Shown one piece after another: positions 1 through 8,621 of a stretch of DNA of 64,000 nt (its first letter is position 1; each line of letters starts with the position of its first letter). The position numbers were made by a program, and so were the translations under genes. The stretch covers positions 744,001 to 808,000 of the forward strand of contig NZ_CANMVK010000001.1 of assembly GCF_947501405.1 (NCBI RefSeq), written 5' to 3'. The notes under the pieces are model-generated. The model did not search any database, was not told the origin of the DNA, and was given only the letters and a program-made list of their open reading frames with translations. The stretch is from an uncultured Hoeflea sp. Lineage in GTDB: Bacteria; Pseudomonadota; Alphaproteobacteria; Rhizobiales; Rhizobiaceae.

Positions 1-812
1 TCACTGGTGGTCGAGCCGAGCACGAAGGCGCGGATTCTTGAGTGGCCGTAGGCGCCCATGGCGACAAGGCTTGCGCCGTGGTCTTCGACGCGTTTGCCGA
101 GCACCTCGTCGGGCTGTCCGGAGAGGATGGTGGATTCGACGGTGAGGCCCGCGCCGGTGAGAATGGCGCTGGCGTCCTCGAGTGCCTTTTCGGTGTCGCG
201 GTTGCGTTGCCCGACCGTGACCAGATCGATCTTCAGGCCGGAAAACAGCGGATTGCGGGCGATGTGGTCGACCACGCGCTGGCTCGAGGCGCCGCCATCA
301 TAGGCGACGATCACGGTGTCGATCGGCTTGAAGGCGCGGGAGGCGACGAAGACCGGCTTGTGGCTCGCGCGGATGAAGCGTTCGAGATGCGCGCCAAGCC
401 TGAGACTTGCGAAATCGGCTTCCTCGCCGCGCTTTCCCACCATGATCATGCTGGCGGGGGTTTCCCGTTCGATCACCGTTTCGACGATCTCACCCTGACG
501 CAGATGCGTGGCCGAGACGTTTCCGCCTGCCGCCTCGATGATCGCCCTGGCATCATCAAGAATGGCGCGGCCCTTTTGCTGCAGGAGTTTGGCGCGCTGC
601 TCGTCCAGCGACGACAGCTCCTCAAGCAGTGCGGTGCGGGCGCCGAGCGCGATCGAGCCCGAGAGGTCGGATTTACCCGCGCCCGGATTGCGGTCGAGCA
701 CATGCAAGAGCTCGATTTCGGCCTGCATCCGGGCGGCAGCCCAGGCGGCGTGATCGCAGACGCTTTTCGAATAGGTGGACCCGTCAACAAGGGCCAGGAG
801 AATGTTGGTCAT
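1..812 (-). CDS. Universal stress protein (UspA family, tandem domains), 3' end outside window
   Basis: The minus frame from ATG at 812 stays open to the window edge (270 codons), so it is missing from the ORF track; the listed ORFs here are shadows. The protein begins MTNILLALVDGS, typical of UspA folds. It has two Usp-like repeats, about 1-155 and 155 onward. The second carries the ATP-binding pattern G-x2-G-x9-G-S/T (GAYGHSRIRAFVLGSTT), right at the edge. Cytoplasmic nucleotide-binding stress proteins of this type are known to support survival under starvation or oxidative stress. It lies 71 bp downstream of the SulP permease gene on the same strand, and Usp-SulP pairs are common, so the two are probably co-transcribed. 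The C-terminus is not visible. Confidence 0.88.
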   Translation of the reverse strand, partial: MTNILLALVDGSTYSKSVCDHAAWAAARMQAEIELLHVLDRNPGAGKSDLSGSIALGARTALLEELSSLDEQRAKLLQQKGRAILDDARAIIEAAGGNVSATHLRQGEIVETVIERETPASMIMVGKRGEEADFASLRLGAHLERFIRASHKPVFVASRAFKPIDTVIVAYDGGASSQRVVDHIARNPLFSGLKIDLVTVGQRNRDTEKALEDASAILTGAGLTVESTILSGQPDEVLGKRVEDHGASLVAMGAYGHSRIRAFVLGSTTS

Positions 813-883
813 GATCGGGTCCTTCCTTCGAGCGCGCGTCACGTCCAGCCGGACGCACCAAGGTCGCTCTCTACCTTATGAAT

Positions 884-2368
884 CTAGTGCGACATCAGCT
901 TGTCCATCGCGCCGGGCTTGTCGTGGATGGCAAGCCGGTCGACGATGGTTTCGGACGCTTCATTCATGCCGATGATCTCCACTTCCGCGCCGTCGCGGCG
1001 GAATTTGAGCACCGCCATATCGAGTGCGGCGACACTTGAAATATCCCAGATGTGGGCGCGCGAGACATCGATGACGACCTTTTCGAGCACTTCCCGGAAA
1101 TCGAAGGATCGCATGAAATCATCGGCGGAGGCGAAAAACAACTGACCCTCGACGATGTAGGTGCGGGTGCGGCCATCGTCCGAAAGGGTCGAGCGGACAC
1201 CGAACAATTGCGCGATCTTCCAGGCGAAGAACAGGCCCGAGAGCAGCACGCCGACCAGCACGCCGATTGCCAGATTGTGCGTAAAGACCACGAAGGCGAC
1301 CGTGGCCAGCATCACCACCGATGAAGAGCGCGGATGGGTCCTGAGGCTCTTGATCGAGGACCAGGAGAAGGTGCCGATCGAGACCATGATCATGATCGCC
1401 ACCAGTGCGGCCATCGGGATCTTGGCAACCCAGTCGCCGACAACAACGATGAAGAACAAGAGCATGGCGCCCGCCACAAAGGTCGACAGACGGCCGCGGC
1501 CGCCGGATTTCACGTTGATGATCGACTGGCCGATCATTGCGCAACCGGCCATGCCGCCGATAAAGCCGGTGGCGGTGTTGGCGATGCCCTGGCCGACGCA
1601 TTCCATGTTGCGGTTCGACGAGGTGTCGGTCAAATCATCGACGATGGTCTGGGTCATCAGCGATTCCAGCAGTCCCACCGCGGCGACGGCCACCGAATAG
1701 GGCAGGATGATCATCAGCGTTTCCAGCGTGAGCGGGATTTGCGGGATCAGGAACACCGGCAGCGTGTCGGGCAGCGCCCCCATGTCGCCCACGGTTCGCA
1801 GATCGAACCCGAAAATCAGGGTGACCGCGGTGAGCACGATGATGGTGACGAGCGGCGAGGGGATGGCGGTGGTGATCAGCGGGAACAGGTAGATGATCGC
1901 AAGGCCGGCGGCGACCATCACATAGGTGAGCCAGGGCACGCCGATCAGTTCGGGCAATTGCGCCATGAAGATCAGGATCGCAAGCGCATTGACGAAACCG
2001 GTCATCACCGATTTGGAAACAAACCGCATGACGTAGCCGAGCCGGGCGACGCCTGCCAGGATCTGGATCAGTCCGGCGAGCACAGTGGCGGCGAGCAGAT
2101 ATTGAAGCCCGTGCTCCTTGACCAGCGTCACCATCAGCACTGCGGTGGCCGCCGTTGCCGCCGAAATCATGCCCGGCCTGCCGCCGACAATCGCGGTGAT
2201 GACGGCGATCGAGAACGAGGCGTAGAGGCCGACCTTGGGGTCGACGCCGGCAATGATCGAAAAGGCGATCGCTTCCGGGATCAGGGCCAGCGCCACAACC
2301 AGGCCCGACAGGATATCGCCGCGGATATTGCCGGTCCATTGGGTGAGATAATGATTGAGCGAGATCAT
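884..2368 (-). CDS. SulP family inorganic anion permease with C-terminal STAS domain
   Basis: The 494-residue protein has the SulP architecture. The N-terminal part (MISLNHYL, then [31 protein letters not shown]) leads into about 10-12 hydrophobic segments up to roughly residue 385. A short STAS domain follows (about 400-490, with the [12 protein letters not shown] core). SulP proteins move sulfate, bicarbonate or other anions across the inner membrane; the substrate cannot be read from sequence. Sulfate is tempting because of the sox cluster, but that lies about 14 kb away and the nearest partner is the Usp gene. The ATG at 2368 has only a weak ribosome binding site. Family assignment is firm, substrate unknown. 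Confidence 0.9.
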   Translation of the reverse strand: MISLNHYLTQWTGNIRGDILSGLVVALALIPEAIAFSIIAGVDPKVGLYASFSIAVITAIVGGRPGMISAATAATAVLMVTLVKEHGLQYLLAATVLAGLIQILAGVARLGYVMRFVSKSVMTGFVNALAILIFMAQLPELIGVPWLTYVMVAAGLAIIYLFPLITTAIPSPLVTIIVLTAVTLIFGFDLRTVGDMGALPDTLPVFLIPQIPLTLETLMIILPYSVAVAAVGLLESLMTQTIVDDLTDTSSNRNMECVGQGIANTATGFIGGMAGCAMIGQSIINVKSGGRGRLSTFVAGAMLLFFIVVVGDWVAKIPMAALVAIMIMVSIGTFSWSSIKSLRTHPRSSSVVMLATVAFVVFTHNLAIGVLVGVLLSGLFFAWKIAQLFGVRSTLSDDGRTRTYIVEGQLFFASADDFMRSFDFREVLEKVVIDVSRAHIWDISSVAALDMAVLKFRRDGAEVEIIGMNEASETIVDRLAIHDKPGAMDKLMSH

Positions 2369-2590
2369 GAGACTTGGTCATCCTGTCCGGTGGAAGGAGG
2401 GATCGGGGCTGCCATTGGCGGTTAGTGCGCCGGAACTGCACGATGGCGCGCCGCAAGATCGCGTCGGCGGCATGGCGCGGGATTGGACCCGATCACGGGC
2501 GGTGAGAATGCCGCCTCGTTACAGGCATTGGGCGGCGATGCCAAGCAAAGCCTGTTCGCAAGTGCAAAAAATCCCGCAGGAGACCGGTTT

Positions 2591-5500
2591 CTATGCAGCG
2601 AGTTCGTGGATCCGGACCTCTGGACTGACCGATCGGGCAATGTCGCAGAGATGGCGATGGTGGGTGAGGTAGATCACCTGTCCGACCCCGGACATGCCGG
2701 AAAACAGCCTGAATGTTTCCTCGGCGCGGAAATCATCGAAGCTTTCCATGATGTCGTCGGCGATGAAGGGAACCGTCCTCCGGGCCTTGGCGAATTCGTG
2801 ATAGCCGGCGATGCGCAGCGCCAGATAAAGCTGGAACTCGGTGCCCTGCGACATCTCCGAGACCTGGATCGAGGGGCCGTCACGCTGCAGCGCGATCAGC
2901 AATTCGCGGCCCTTGTCGGGCTGGGAGGCAAGGCCTGTGTAACGGCCGCGGCTGATGGTGCGGACCGCCTCGGACGCCCGCGCCATCATGGTCGAGCGAT
3001 GGCGCTCGCGGTAGAGCGTGAGCGCCTGTTCCATGGCGATGACACCGGCGGACAATCTCAAATACCGTTCCGCCTGTTCGCCGATGGTCAGAAGCAGGGT
3101 GCGGCTTTGCTGCTCGATACGTGCAACCGCATCGTCGCCGCCCACGGCATCGCGCGCCTCGCCGGCCCGCGCCATGGCCGCGTAAAGCTGCTGCAGCTCG
3201 GCGTCGCGGAGGTCCAGATCGGCTTCGAGGTCGCGCTTCTGCGCGTCCAAAACCGCCGGATCGGCCTCATGCAGCCGGTTTCTTGCCTCCTCGATGGAGC
3301 TCGCGTTCAAGGTGGTGCAGATCTGCGCGGTGAGCTTGGCAACCTGGTCCGACAACTGATTGCGGCGCAGCCCGCGCTCGACCTGCAAGGCCGCCTCGCT
3401 GAGGGTGTCCGCACCCAGCGCTTCGAGGATCTGCGTGCGTTTGCCTGCATGGGCGGCGCGGGCCTGAAGATGCTCGCGCTGACGGGCGCGGGCCTGGTCG
3501 CGCTGCGCGGACAGGGCTTGCCAGCGGGCTTCGGCGTGTTCGGCCATCGCCAGTCTTTCGCTCAGTTTCCGCGCCAGATCAGCGGGCGATGAGGCGTCGC
3601 CGCAGACGCCAATCTCAGTGGCGAGCCCGGTCAGAGCCGTGATGTAGCTTGTCTGGTCGCGCTCCATCTTGGCAATGCGATCGGTCAGTCCGGCGCGCTC
3701 CTTGACCTCCGGCGCCAGTTGCGCAAGCAGCGCAAGGATGTCGCGGGCCTGGCGGGGCGTGGGTACCCGGTCGCGGGCGCCGAGCCAGGATTGGGCGCAG
3801 ATCGACTTGAAGGCCAGGAGCCAGGCTTTGGCGCTGTCTTCCGTTCGCTGCAAATCGGCCTCACGGCGTTTGAACTCGGCACTGGCTGCGGCGGCCGAGC
3901 GGCGTAGACCGGCGAGAACGGTCTGATGCGCGACCAGTTGGTCGGCCTCTGTCAGCAGGTGATCGAGATCCGGTTGCGCAGCTTGCTCATCAGAGCCGAA
4001 CCCGAAGGGCGCGAGCGCCCGGACGAGCCGGTCAATGGAAGCCTGGCGGTCCTGTTGCGCGGTGGTGATCTGGTGTTCGAGGTCGCGGACGGACTGCGCC
4101 AGATCGAGCGCCGTGGCGCGCTGGCGCAGCCAGTCCTCAAGCACGTCCGGTGTCATGGCGCGGTCGAGCGTGTCCGACAGGCTGGCAATGGCGCTGGCGA
4201 TGTTGGCTTGATGCGTGACGGTCCGGGTCTCAAGGACGGCGCGGGACGCCCGGACGCTGTCGAGATCGGCGTTTGCCGCGGCAACCTGCAGGGCGTTCTG
4301 CCGCAGTTTGGCGGCATCGGCCTGGTTGGCGAGCCGGTGGTCGGCGGCCTGATCATGTGCGCTCATGGCGCTTTCAAACCGCTCCGCCGTGTCGCGGTAA
4401 AGTGCGGCCTTGTGGGTCGCCCAAGCCTGATCGCGGACCGAACGCAAATCCCGCACGGCCTCGTCGGAGAGTAGGTCGGCCGACTGAACCATGGCCTCAT
4501 GCTCGGCCTCAAGCCGCCGCAGCGTCTGTTCCAGCCGGTCTGTTTCATCGTCGAGCCGTGCCGCTTTGCGCGCGATGCTCTCGCTTTCGGCTTTCCAGGC
4601 GCTGAGAGACGAGGGAGGCGGCGCATTCATCGCCTGCAGCTCGTTAGCGGAACCGCGCCAGGGCGCCAGGGCCGCGAGACCGGCTTGAAGCCGTTGGCGT
4701 GCCGGTTCGATGGCGCGTTCCGCCGTTAGAAGCCGAAGCCCGTGATCCTGCCGCCTGATTTCGGCAAGGGTCCGGGTGAGCGCGGTGAGGACGTCTTGAT
4801 GCGGGCCGGAAGCGATCTCCTCATCATCGATGGCCACGGGCCCGGCCGCAGGAGCTTCCACAGACCGCAGTGCCGCCCGGGTTTCGGCAAGGGTCGCGGC
4901 CGCTGTTTCCAATTCGGCCTTGGCGTTCATCAATCGCGCGTCGAGCGCCGTGCGCTGGTCGAGCAGATCGGCAAGATCGGCCTGGGTGCGGGCGTCTAGC
5001 AGAAGCGATGCCGGGTCAGCGGTGTCCGGCTCGCCAAGCGCGGTCAGGATCTGGCTGATGTTGCCCTCGATGCGGCTGAGTTGCAGGCGACGGTCGGGCA
5101 GATCTTCCTCGGCACTGTCATGGCGGGTGCGCAACGGCACCAGGTCGGCGATACGGCCGCGCATCGACAGGATTTCCTGGTCGACATCGATGGCGTCGAT
5201 TTCAGTCCCCAGCCGATGGATGTCCTTTTCGATCTCCTCGCCGCCGGCTTCGAGCCGGGCGTGTTCATCAAGCAGAGCGGCAATCTCGTCGCGCCATCCC
5301 GGAACCACCTCCGGCAGGCTTCGAAGGGGATCGAGTTCCTTTTCGAGCTGGTCCAGCTCGCCACTCCAGGGCAGGGCAGCCAGCAGGGCCGAGACGCCCG
5401 AAAGCTCCGCGCGCAACCCCCGGCGGTCTTCCGCAGCGGTCTCGTAACGGGCTTTGGCCTCGTCATATTCCCGGCCGAGCCGCGCGTAATCACTGACCTG

Positions 5501-6109
5501 GGTGTCGATTTCCTCGCGCTCGGCCTTGAGAGCGGCAAGCTGCGATTTCAATTCAGCCAGTTCACCGGAGCGGGCGCGGTATTTGTAGAAGCCGTCGGTT
5601 TCAGCGCGGATCTGCGCCAGATTTTGCGACATCTCGCCCAGCCCGGCGCTTGCGGAAAACAGCAACTCGCCGAGATCGCCGTGACTTGCTAGGATGCTTT
5701 CCCCGCCCTGTTTCAGCGAGGTGCTGTCGAGCGAAAACATGGTCCGGTAGCTGTCGCGATCGAGCCCGCCGAGGGCTGCCAGCAAGGTGGTTCCTGACAC
5801 GGGCTGATCGCGGCCGTCATGGAGGCTGTTCTGCTGGCGTTTGAGGCGGGTGAATTCGTGCGCTTCGCCTTCGATCTCAACCGTCGCGCCGATGCGCATG
5901 GTGGGATAGGCGTGAAGGAAATTGTAGCTGCTTTGCGCAGGAATGCCGAACAGCAGATCGAGCCAGGCGTTGAACAGGGTGGATTTGCCAGCCTCGTTGG
6001 GCCCGTAGATCACGTGCAGATCCGGGCCTTCATCGGGATGCGCACCGAAATCGATGACGCGGTCGGTGAACTTGCCGTAGCGGGCGAGATCGAGACGACG
6101 AAGACGCAT
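2591..6109 (-). CDS. YhaN-type SMC/SbcC-like AAA ATPase
   Basis: This large (1172 aa) protein has an ABC/SMC-type ATPase head split by a very long coiled coil. Walker A is GPNEAGKST at residues 36-44. The signature-like MSQGTEFQLYLALR and Walker B VPFIADDIMESFDD are near the C-terminus, and the roughly 900 residues between are rich in Glu, Ala, Arg, Leu and Gln. It matches the YhaN group of DNA-repair ATPases, relatives of SbcC/Rad50. Its start overlaps the stop of the upstream nuclease gene by one base (TGATG), so the two are translationally coupled and probably form an SbcCD-like complex acting on DNA ends or hairpins. The gene is AAA-only; the nuclease is the neighbour. Family is clear; the physiological substrate is inferred. 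Confidence 0.9.
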   Translation of the reverse strand: MRLRRLDLARYGKFTDRVIDFGAHPDEGPDLHVIYGPNEAGKSTLFNAWLDLLFGIPAQSSYNFLHAYPTMRIGATVEIEGEAHEFTRLKRQQNSLHDGRDQPVSGTTLLAALGGLDRDSYRTMFSLDSTSLKQGGESILASHGDLGELLFSASAGLGEMSQNLAQIRAETDGFYKYRARSGELAELKSQLAALKAEREEIDTQVSDYARLGREYDEAKARYETAAEDRRGLRAELSGVSALLAALPWSGELDQLEKELDPLRSLPEVVPGWRDEIAALLDEHARLEAGGEEIEKDIHRLGTEIDAIDVDQEILSMRGRIADLVPLRTRHDSAEEDLPDRRLQLSRIEGNISQILTALGEPDTADPASLLLDARTQADLADLLDQRTALDARLMNAKAELETAAATLAETRAALRSVEAPAAGPVAIDDEEIASGPHQDVLTALTRTLAEIRRQDHGLRLLTAERAIEPARQRLQAGLAALAPWRGSANELQAMNAPPPSSLSAWKAESESIARKAARLDDETDRLEQTLRRLEAEHEAMVQSADLLSDEAVRDLRSVRDQAWATHKAALYRDTAERFESAMSAHDQAADHRLANQADAAKLRQNALQVAAANADLDSVRASRAVLETRTVTHQANIASAIASLSDTLDRAMTPDVLEDWLRQRATALDLAQSVRDLEHQITTAQQDRQASIDRLVRALAPFGFGSDEQAAQPDLDHLLTEADQLVAHQTVLAGLRRSAAAASAEFKRREADLQRTEDSAKAWLLAFKSICAQSWLGARDRVPTPRQARDILALLAQLAPEVKERAGLTDRIAKMERDQTSYITALTGLATEIGVCGDASSPADLARKLSERLAMAEHAEARWQALSAQRDQARARQREHLQARAAHAGKRTQILEALGADTLSEAALQVERGLRRNQLSDQVAKLTAQICTTLNASSIEEARNRLHEADPAVLDAQKRDLEADLDLRDAELQQLYAAMARAGEARDAVGGDDAVARIEQQSRTLLLTIGEQAERYLRLSAGVIAMEQALTLYRERHRSTMMARASEAVRTISRGRYTGLASQPDKGRELLIALQRDGPSIQVSEMSQGTEFQLYLALRIAGYHEFAKARRTVPFIADDIMESFDDFRAEETFRLFSGMSGVGQVIYLTHHRHLCDIARSVSPEVRIHELAA

Positions 6110-7404
6110 CAGCGGGTCTCGTCCTGTGCACCGGGGCCTGCATGAAAGCGTGACAGAACGTCATCGACGCCTTCGCGGGCCAGTTTTGCAAGCCGAGCCC
6201 TGGCGTCGGTCTCGTCCGTGCCGAAGCGATTGCGCAGTGTTTCGTCATTGGGGAGCTGAGCCAAGAGATTGCCGGCGATGGCGGACAGTCTGGTCTGGAA
6301 GGCGTCGGAGCCGAGGATGTCGTCATCGATCAGCCGGCGGATTTCCTGAAGCGGCGCGATGTTTGCCGTGTCGCTGACAACCAGTTTCTGACGGTCGCAG
6401 TCAATTTCGATCTTTTCGATCCAGACCGAGCCGATGCGCGCACCCCGCTCGCGCGCCTCCGTTAGCAGCACATCGGCATCGCGGCGCATGCGCCAGGCAA
6501 GCTCGGTGGCGCCGGTGATTGTGAGCCGGACCACCAGTTCGCGCGCCGTGGCCGCTTGATGTGCTTGCTTCAGCACTGTCGTCAGGCTTTCGGCGAGATC
6601 GCGCCACTCTTCCAAACCGCTGGCGTCGACGGTCACCCTTGCAAACTCGGCAAGCGCGGTCGGGCGTTCTTCAACGCTGACTTCGCCCGTATCGGTAATC
6701 GACACGAGGCTTACGGATTTTGGCCCGGCCTCGTTGATGTCGCGACCCTGCGGCATTCCCGGCATCACGATGGTGCTGCGGCCGGTGATGACTTGACGGC
6801 TGTGGATATGTCCCAAGGCCCAGTAATCATAACCCAGGGCTTCAAGATCGGCCGGGCTGCAGGGTGCGTAGGCGTCATGGCCCGGCGCGCCGCCAAGGCT
6901 GGTGTGCAGGATTCCGATGTTGATCGCATCGGCGATGGCCGGTTTGTATCGCGGAACCAGGCTTTCGGGTGCGGTGGGGTTGGCGAAGCTCAAACCGTGC
7001 ATGGCCACCGGCTTGGCGCCCGCGCCGCGCTCGATCAGGTGGGTTTCAGCGCGCGCGCCGAACAATTTGACGGAACCGGGCAAGACCAGCTCCTTGGTCA
7101 CCTTCGACATGGCGTCATGATTGCCGCGGATAATGAAGGCGGGGATGCCTGCGCTTGAGAGCCGGTCGAGTTCGCCTGCCAGAAACCGCGCGGTTTTCAT
7201 CGAGGTCTGGGCGCCATCATAGAGATCGCCGGCGATGATCAGGGCGTCGACCTGCTCGTCTAGGCACAGGTCGATGATTGCGCTGAAAGCCGCGCGGGTG
7301 GCGGAGCCTATCAGATCGGCAAGATCCGGATCCCGCAACGCCAGGGATTTGAGCGGCGAATCGAGATGGATATCGGCTGTGTGGATGAAGCGAAAAGCCG
7401 CGAT
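6109..7404 (-). CDS. YhaO/SbcD-like metallophosphoesterase (DNA exonuclease), apparent ATC start
   Basis: This is the nuclease partner of the ATPase gene. Calcineurin-like motifs are all present: FIHTADIHLDSP, IAGDLYDG, IRGNHD, a GILHTS segment and ALGHIHSR. The ORF track starts at 7338 (TTG, LRDPDL), but this would remove the first metal-binding motif D-x-H. The frame is open upstream to a TGA. The only well-placed initiation site is ATC at 7404, preceded by GGAGG eight bases upstream, giving I/M-A-A-F-R-F-I-H-T-A-D-I-H. A CTG further upstream has no good ribosome binding site. Either ATC is a rare start codon, or an ATG was altered by mutation or base-call error. With this start the protein is 431 aa, normal for the family. 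Function confident; start codon odd. Confidence 0.85.
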   Translation of the reverse strand: MAAFRFIHTADIHLDSPLKSLALRDPDLADLIGSATRAAFSAIIDLCLDEQVDALIIAGDLYDGAQTSMKTARFLAGELDRLSSAGIPAFIIRGNHDAMSKVTKELVLPGSVKLFGARAETHLIERGAGAKPVAMHGLSFANPTAPESLVPRYKPAIADAINIGILHTSLGGAPGHDAYAPCSPADLEALGYDYWALGHIHSRQVITGRSTIVMPGMPQGRDINEAGPKSVSLVSITDTGEVSVEERPTALAEFARVTVDASGLEEWRDLAESLTTVLKQAHQAATARELVVRLTITGATELAWRMRRDADVLLTEARERGARIGSVWIEKIEIDCDRQKLVVSDTANIAPLQEIRRLIDDDILGSDAFQTRLSAIAGNLLAQLPNDETLRNRFGTDETDARARLAKLAREGVDDVLSRFHAGPGAQDETR

Positions 7405-7667
7405 CGAACGGTCCTCCAGGCTCGTGTCCGTTCAAAGATGGGCGTTTATCCGCAAGGGCCGACCTTGAACACACTGGAGCCATAGCACACCGGGTTGCGA
7501 TCGCCACGGTTCCTCCCGCCAGTCTGCCCATTGAGCTGTGCATATTCACAGGCTGCGCTGAACGGGATCGCTTGGAAGCCTCGGTCAGTTGGGTGCCGTC
7601 CGGGATTCGATGCTCACCGGCCGGCGGAGGTCGGAAGCGCTGAACAGTGGGTTAGGGCGCGGGGCGC

Positions 7668-8237
7668 TCAGGGTTGCTTGCTGGTCTTGCCGGTGATCTT
7701 GAGCCAGCGGCCGCCATGTTCGGGTGCCTGTATCTTGCGGAAGCTCATGCGCGCCGAACGCACCGGTTTGACGTCGTCATAAAGGTTGTCGAGCACGAAG
7801 TCGCCGTCGCGGGTCCGCACCACCAGCACAGTGTGCGCCTCGCGGCCATTGTGGCCCATCGTCAAAAGCAGTTGCGAGGATTTGAAGCCCCGGCTCATCA
7901 GCTTGGCGCGTTTGGCAAGCGCATAATCCTCGCAATCGCCCATGCGCGTGCGGCCGGTCCAGTATTCCTTGCGCCCGAAGGCTTTCTTGTCGGCCACCGG
8001 CTTGATCGCACGGTTGACCGAAACATTGACCTTGGACAGCAGGGCCAGCCGAGCCGGCGGCAGCGCTGACGCGGCAGACCGGCTGCGGCAATCGGATGCG
8101 TGTCGGGCGCAATAGTCCACATGTCCGTAAGGCCGTGAGGTTTCCTTGCCGGTCTTGAGCCAATTGGATGCGAGCGAAGGAGAGACGAAGGTAAAGAGAC
8201 CGGCCAGCAAGGCCAGAAGGAATAGAGGCGCGCTCAT
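7668..8237 (-). CDS. Transglutaminase-like cysteine proteinase (BTLCP/DUF920), secreted
   Basis: The track ORF begins at 8345, but the signal peptide MSAPLFLLALLAGLFTFVSPSLA starts at ATG 8237 (189 aa). A GTG at 8246, four bases after AAGGAG, is an alternative start. The mature protein shows the bacterial transglutaminase-like cysteine proteinase pattern: catalytic Cys in MGDCEDYALAK, His in EAHTVLVV and Asp in VLDNLYD. Family members are periplasmic. Many stand beside type I secretion and cyclic-di-GMP adhesin systems (LapG-like), but no such neighbour is visible here, so the substrate is unknown. The gene is transcribed away from urtA and shares an upstream region with it. Confidence 0.85.
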   Translation of the reverse strand: MSAPLFLLALLAGLFTFVSPSLASNWLKTGKETSRPYGHVDYCARHASDCRSRSAASALPPARLALLSKVNVSVNRAIKPVADKKAFGRKEYWTGRTRMGDCEDYALAKRAKLMSRGFKSSQLLLTMGHNGREAHTVLVVRTRDGDFVLDNLYDDVKPVRSARMSFRKIQAPEHGGRWLKITGKTSKQP

Positions 8238-8428
8238 ATAGGTCACGGAGCTCCTTGGATTGCCCGGTCGAAAGTCCAGAGGGTCTGTTTCGCGGCCATG
8301 AAACGATAAAACGCCAACAAGCGCAAGCGAACGGCCAAAACCCATCGCGAAAGTCTCAATAATACGTGTTTCAGGCAGTATCTCTCAGGTGAGAGGCTGT
8401 GGCAGTCTCTGGTGCGGCGATATCTTGC

Positions 8429-8459
8429 GATGCGTTGCACAAAATTATTGCGCTGCATC
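8429..8459. promoter_or_regulatory. Imperfect dyad, possible NtrC-type enhancer site
   Basis: The sequence GATGCGTTGCACAAAATTAT followed by TGCGCTGCATC has outer arms GATGC/GCATC and an AT-rich centre. It lies about 110-140 bp upstream of the -24 element of the urtA promoter, the distance at which sigma-54 activators usually bind. It resembles NtrC sites (GCAC...GTGC) only partly, so the NtrC assignment is inference from position and from urea being a nitrogen source. Confidence 0.35.
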
Positions 8460-8567
8460 AAAATTAGGCAAGAATCAGGGGACGTTGCGGCGCTCCGGTG
8501 CGAAGGCACTCCCGGTTTTCGAACGAAAACGCCTGTATTCAGGGCTTTACGGCGGGCATTTTCCAAC

Positions 8568-8584
8568 TGGCAAGCGGCTTGCTT
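8568..8584 (+). promoter_or_regulatory. Sigma-54 (-24/-12) promoter of urtABCDE
   Basis: TGGCAAGCGGCTTGCTT matches the consensus TGGCACG-N4-TTGCW: GG at 8569-8570, GC at 8581-8582, exactly ten bases between. The predicted start about 12 bases downstream leaves a leader of about 28 nt before urtA ATG, with CGGAGG in the right place. Sigma-54 control fits nitrogen-limitation expression of a urea importer. Confidence 0.75.
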
Positions 8585-8621
8585 GACCGGTCTTCGTGAA
8601 CAGAACAGCACGGAGGCTGAC

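Larger units (their letters stand above)
8238..8621. other. Intergenic region between BTLCP gene and urtA
   Basis: This 384-bp gene-free stretch is the divergent control region for the BTLCP gene (minus) and urtABCDE (plus). It holds a sigma-54 promoter close to urtA and an imperfect AT-centred dyad about 120 bp further upstream, both listed separately. Track ORFs here, such as the one running from 8412 into urtA, are spurious upstream extensions. No RNA gene or repeat was recognised. Confidence 0.7.

Noticed and set aside
1334-2425. 363-aa plus-strand ORF opposite the SulP gene
   Set aside because: Rich in Asp, Gly, His, Gln and Arg, typical of the antisense frame of high-GC coding DNA; the opposite strand has a clear SulP permease.
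2483-3592. 369-aa plus-strand ORF opposite the YhaN gene
   Set aside because: Shadow frame of a well-supported coiled-coil ATPase; no domain recognised.
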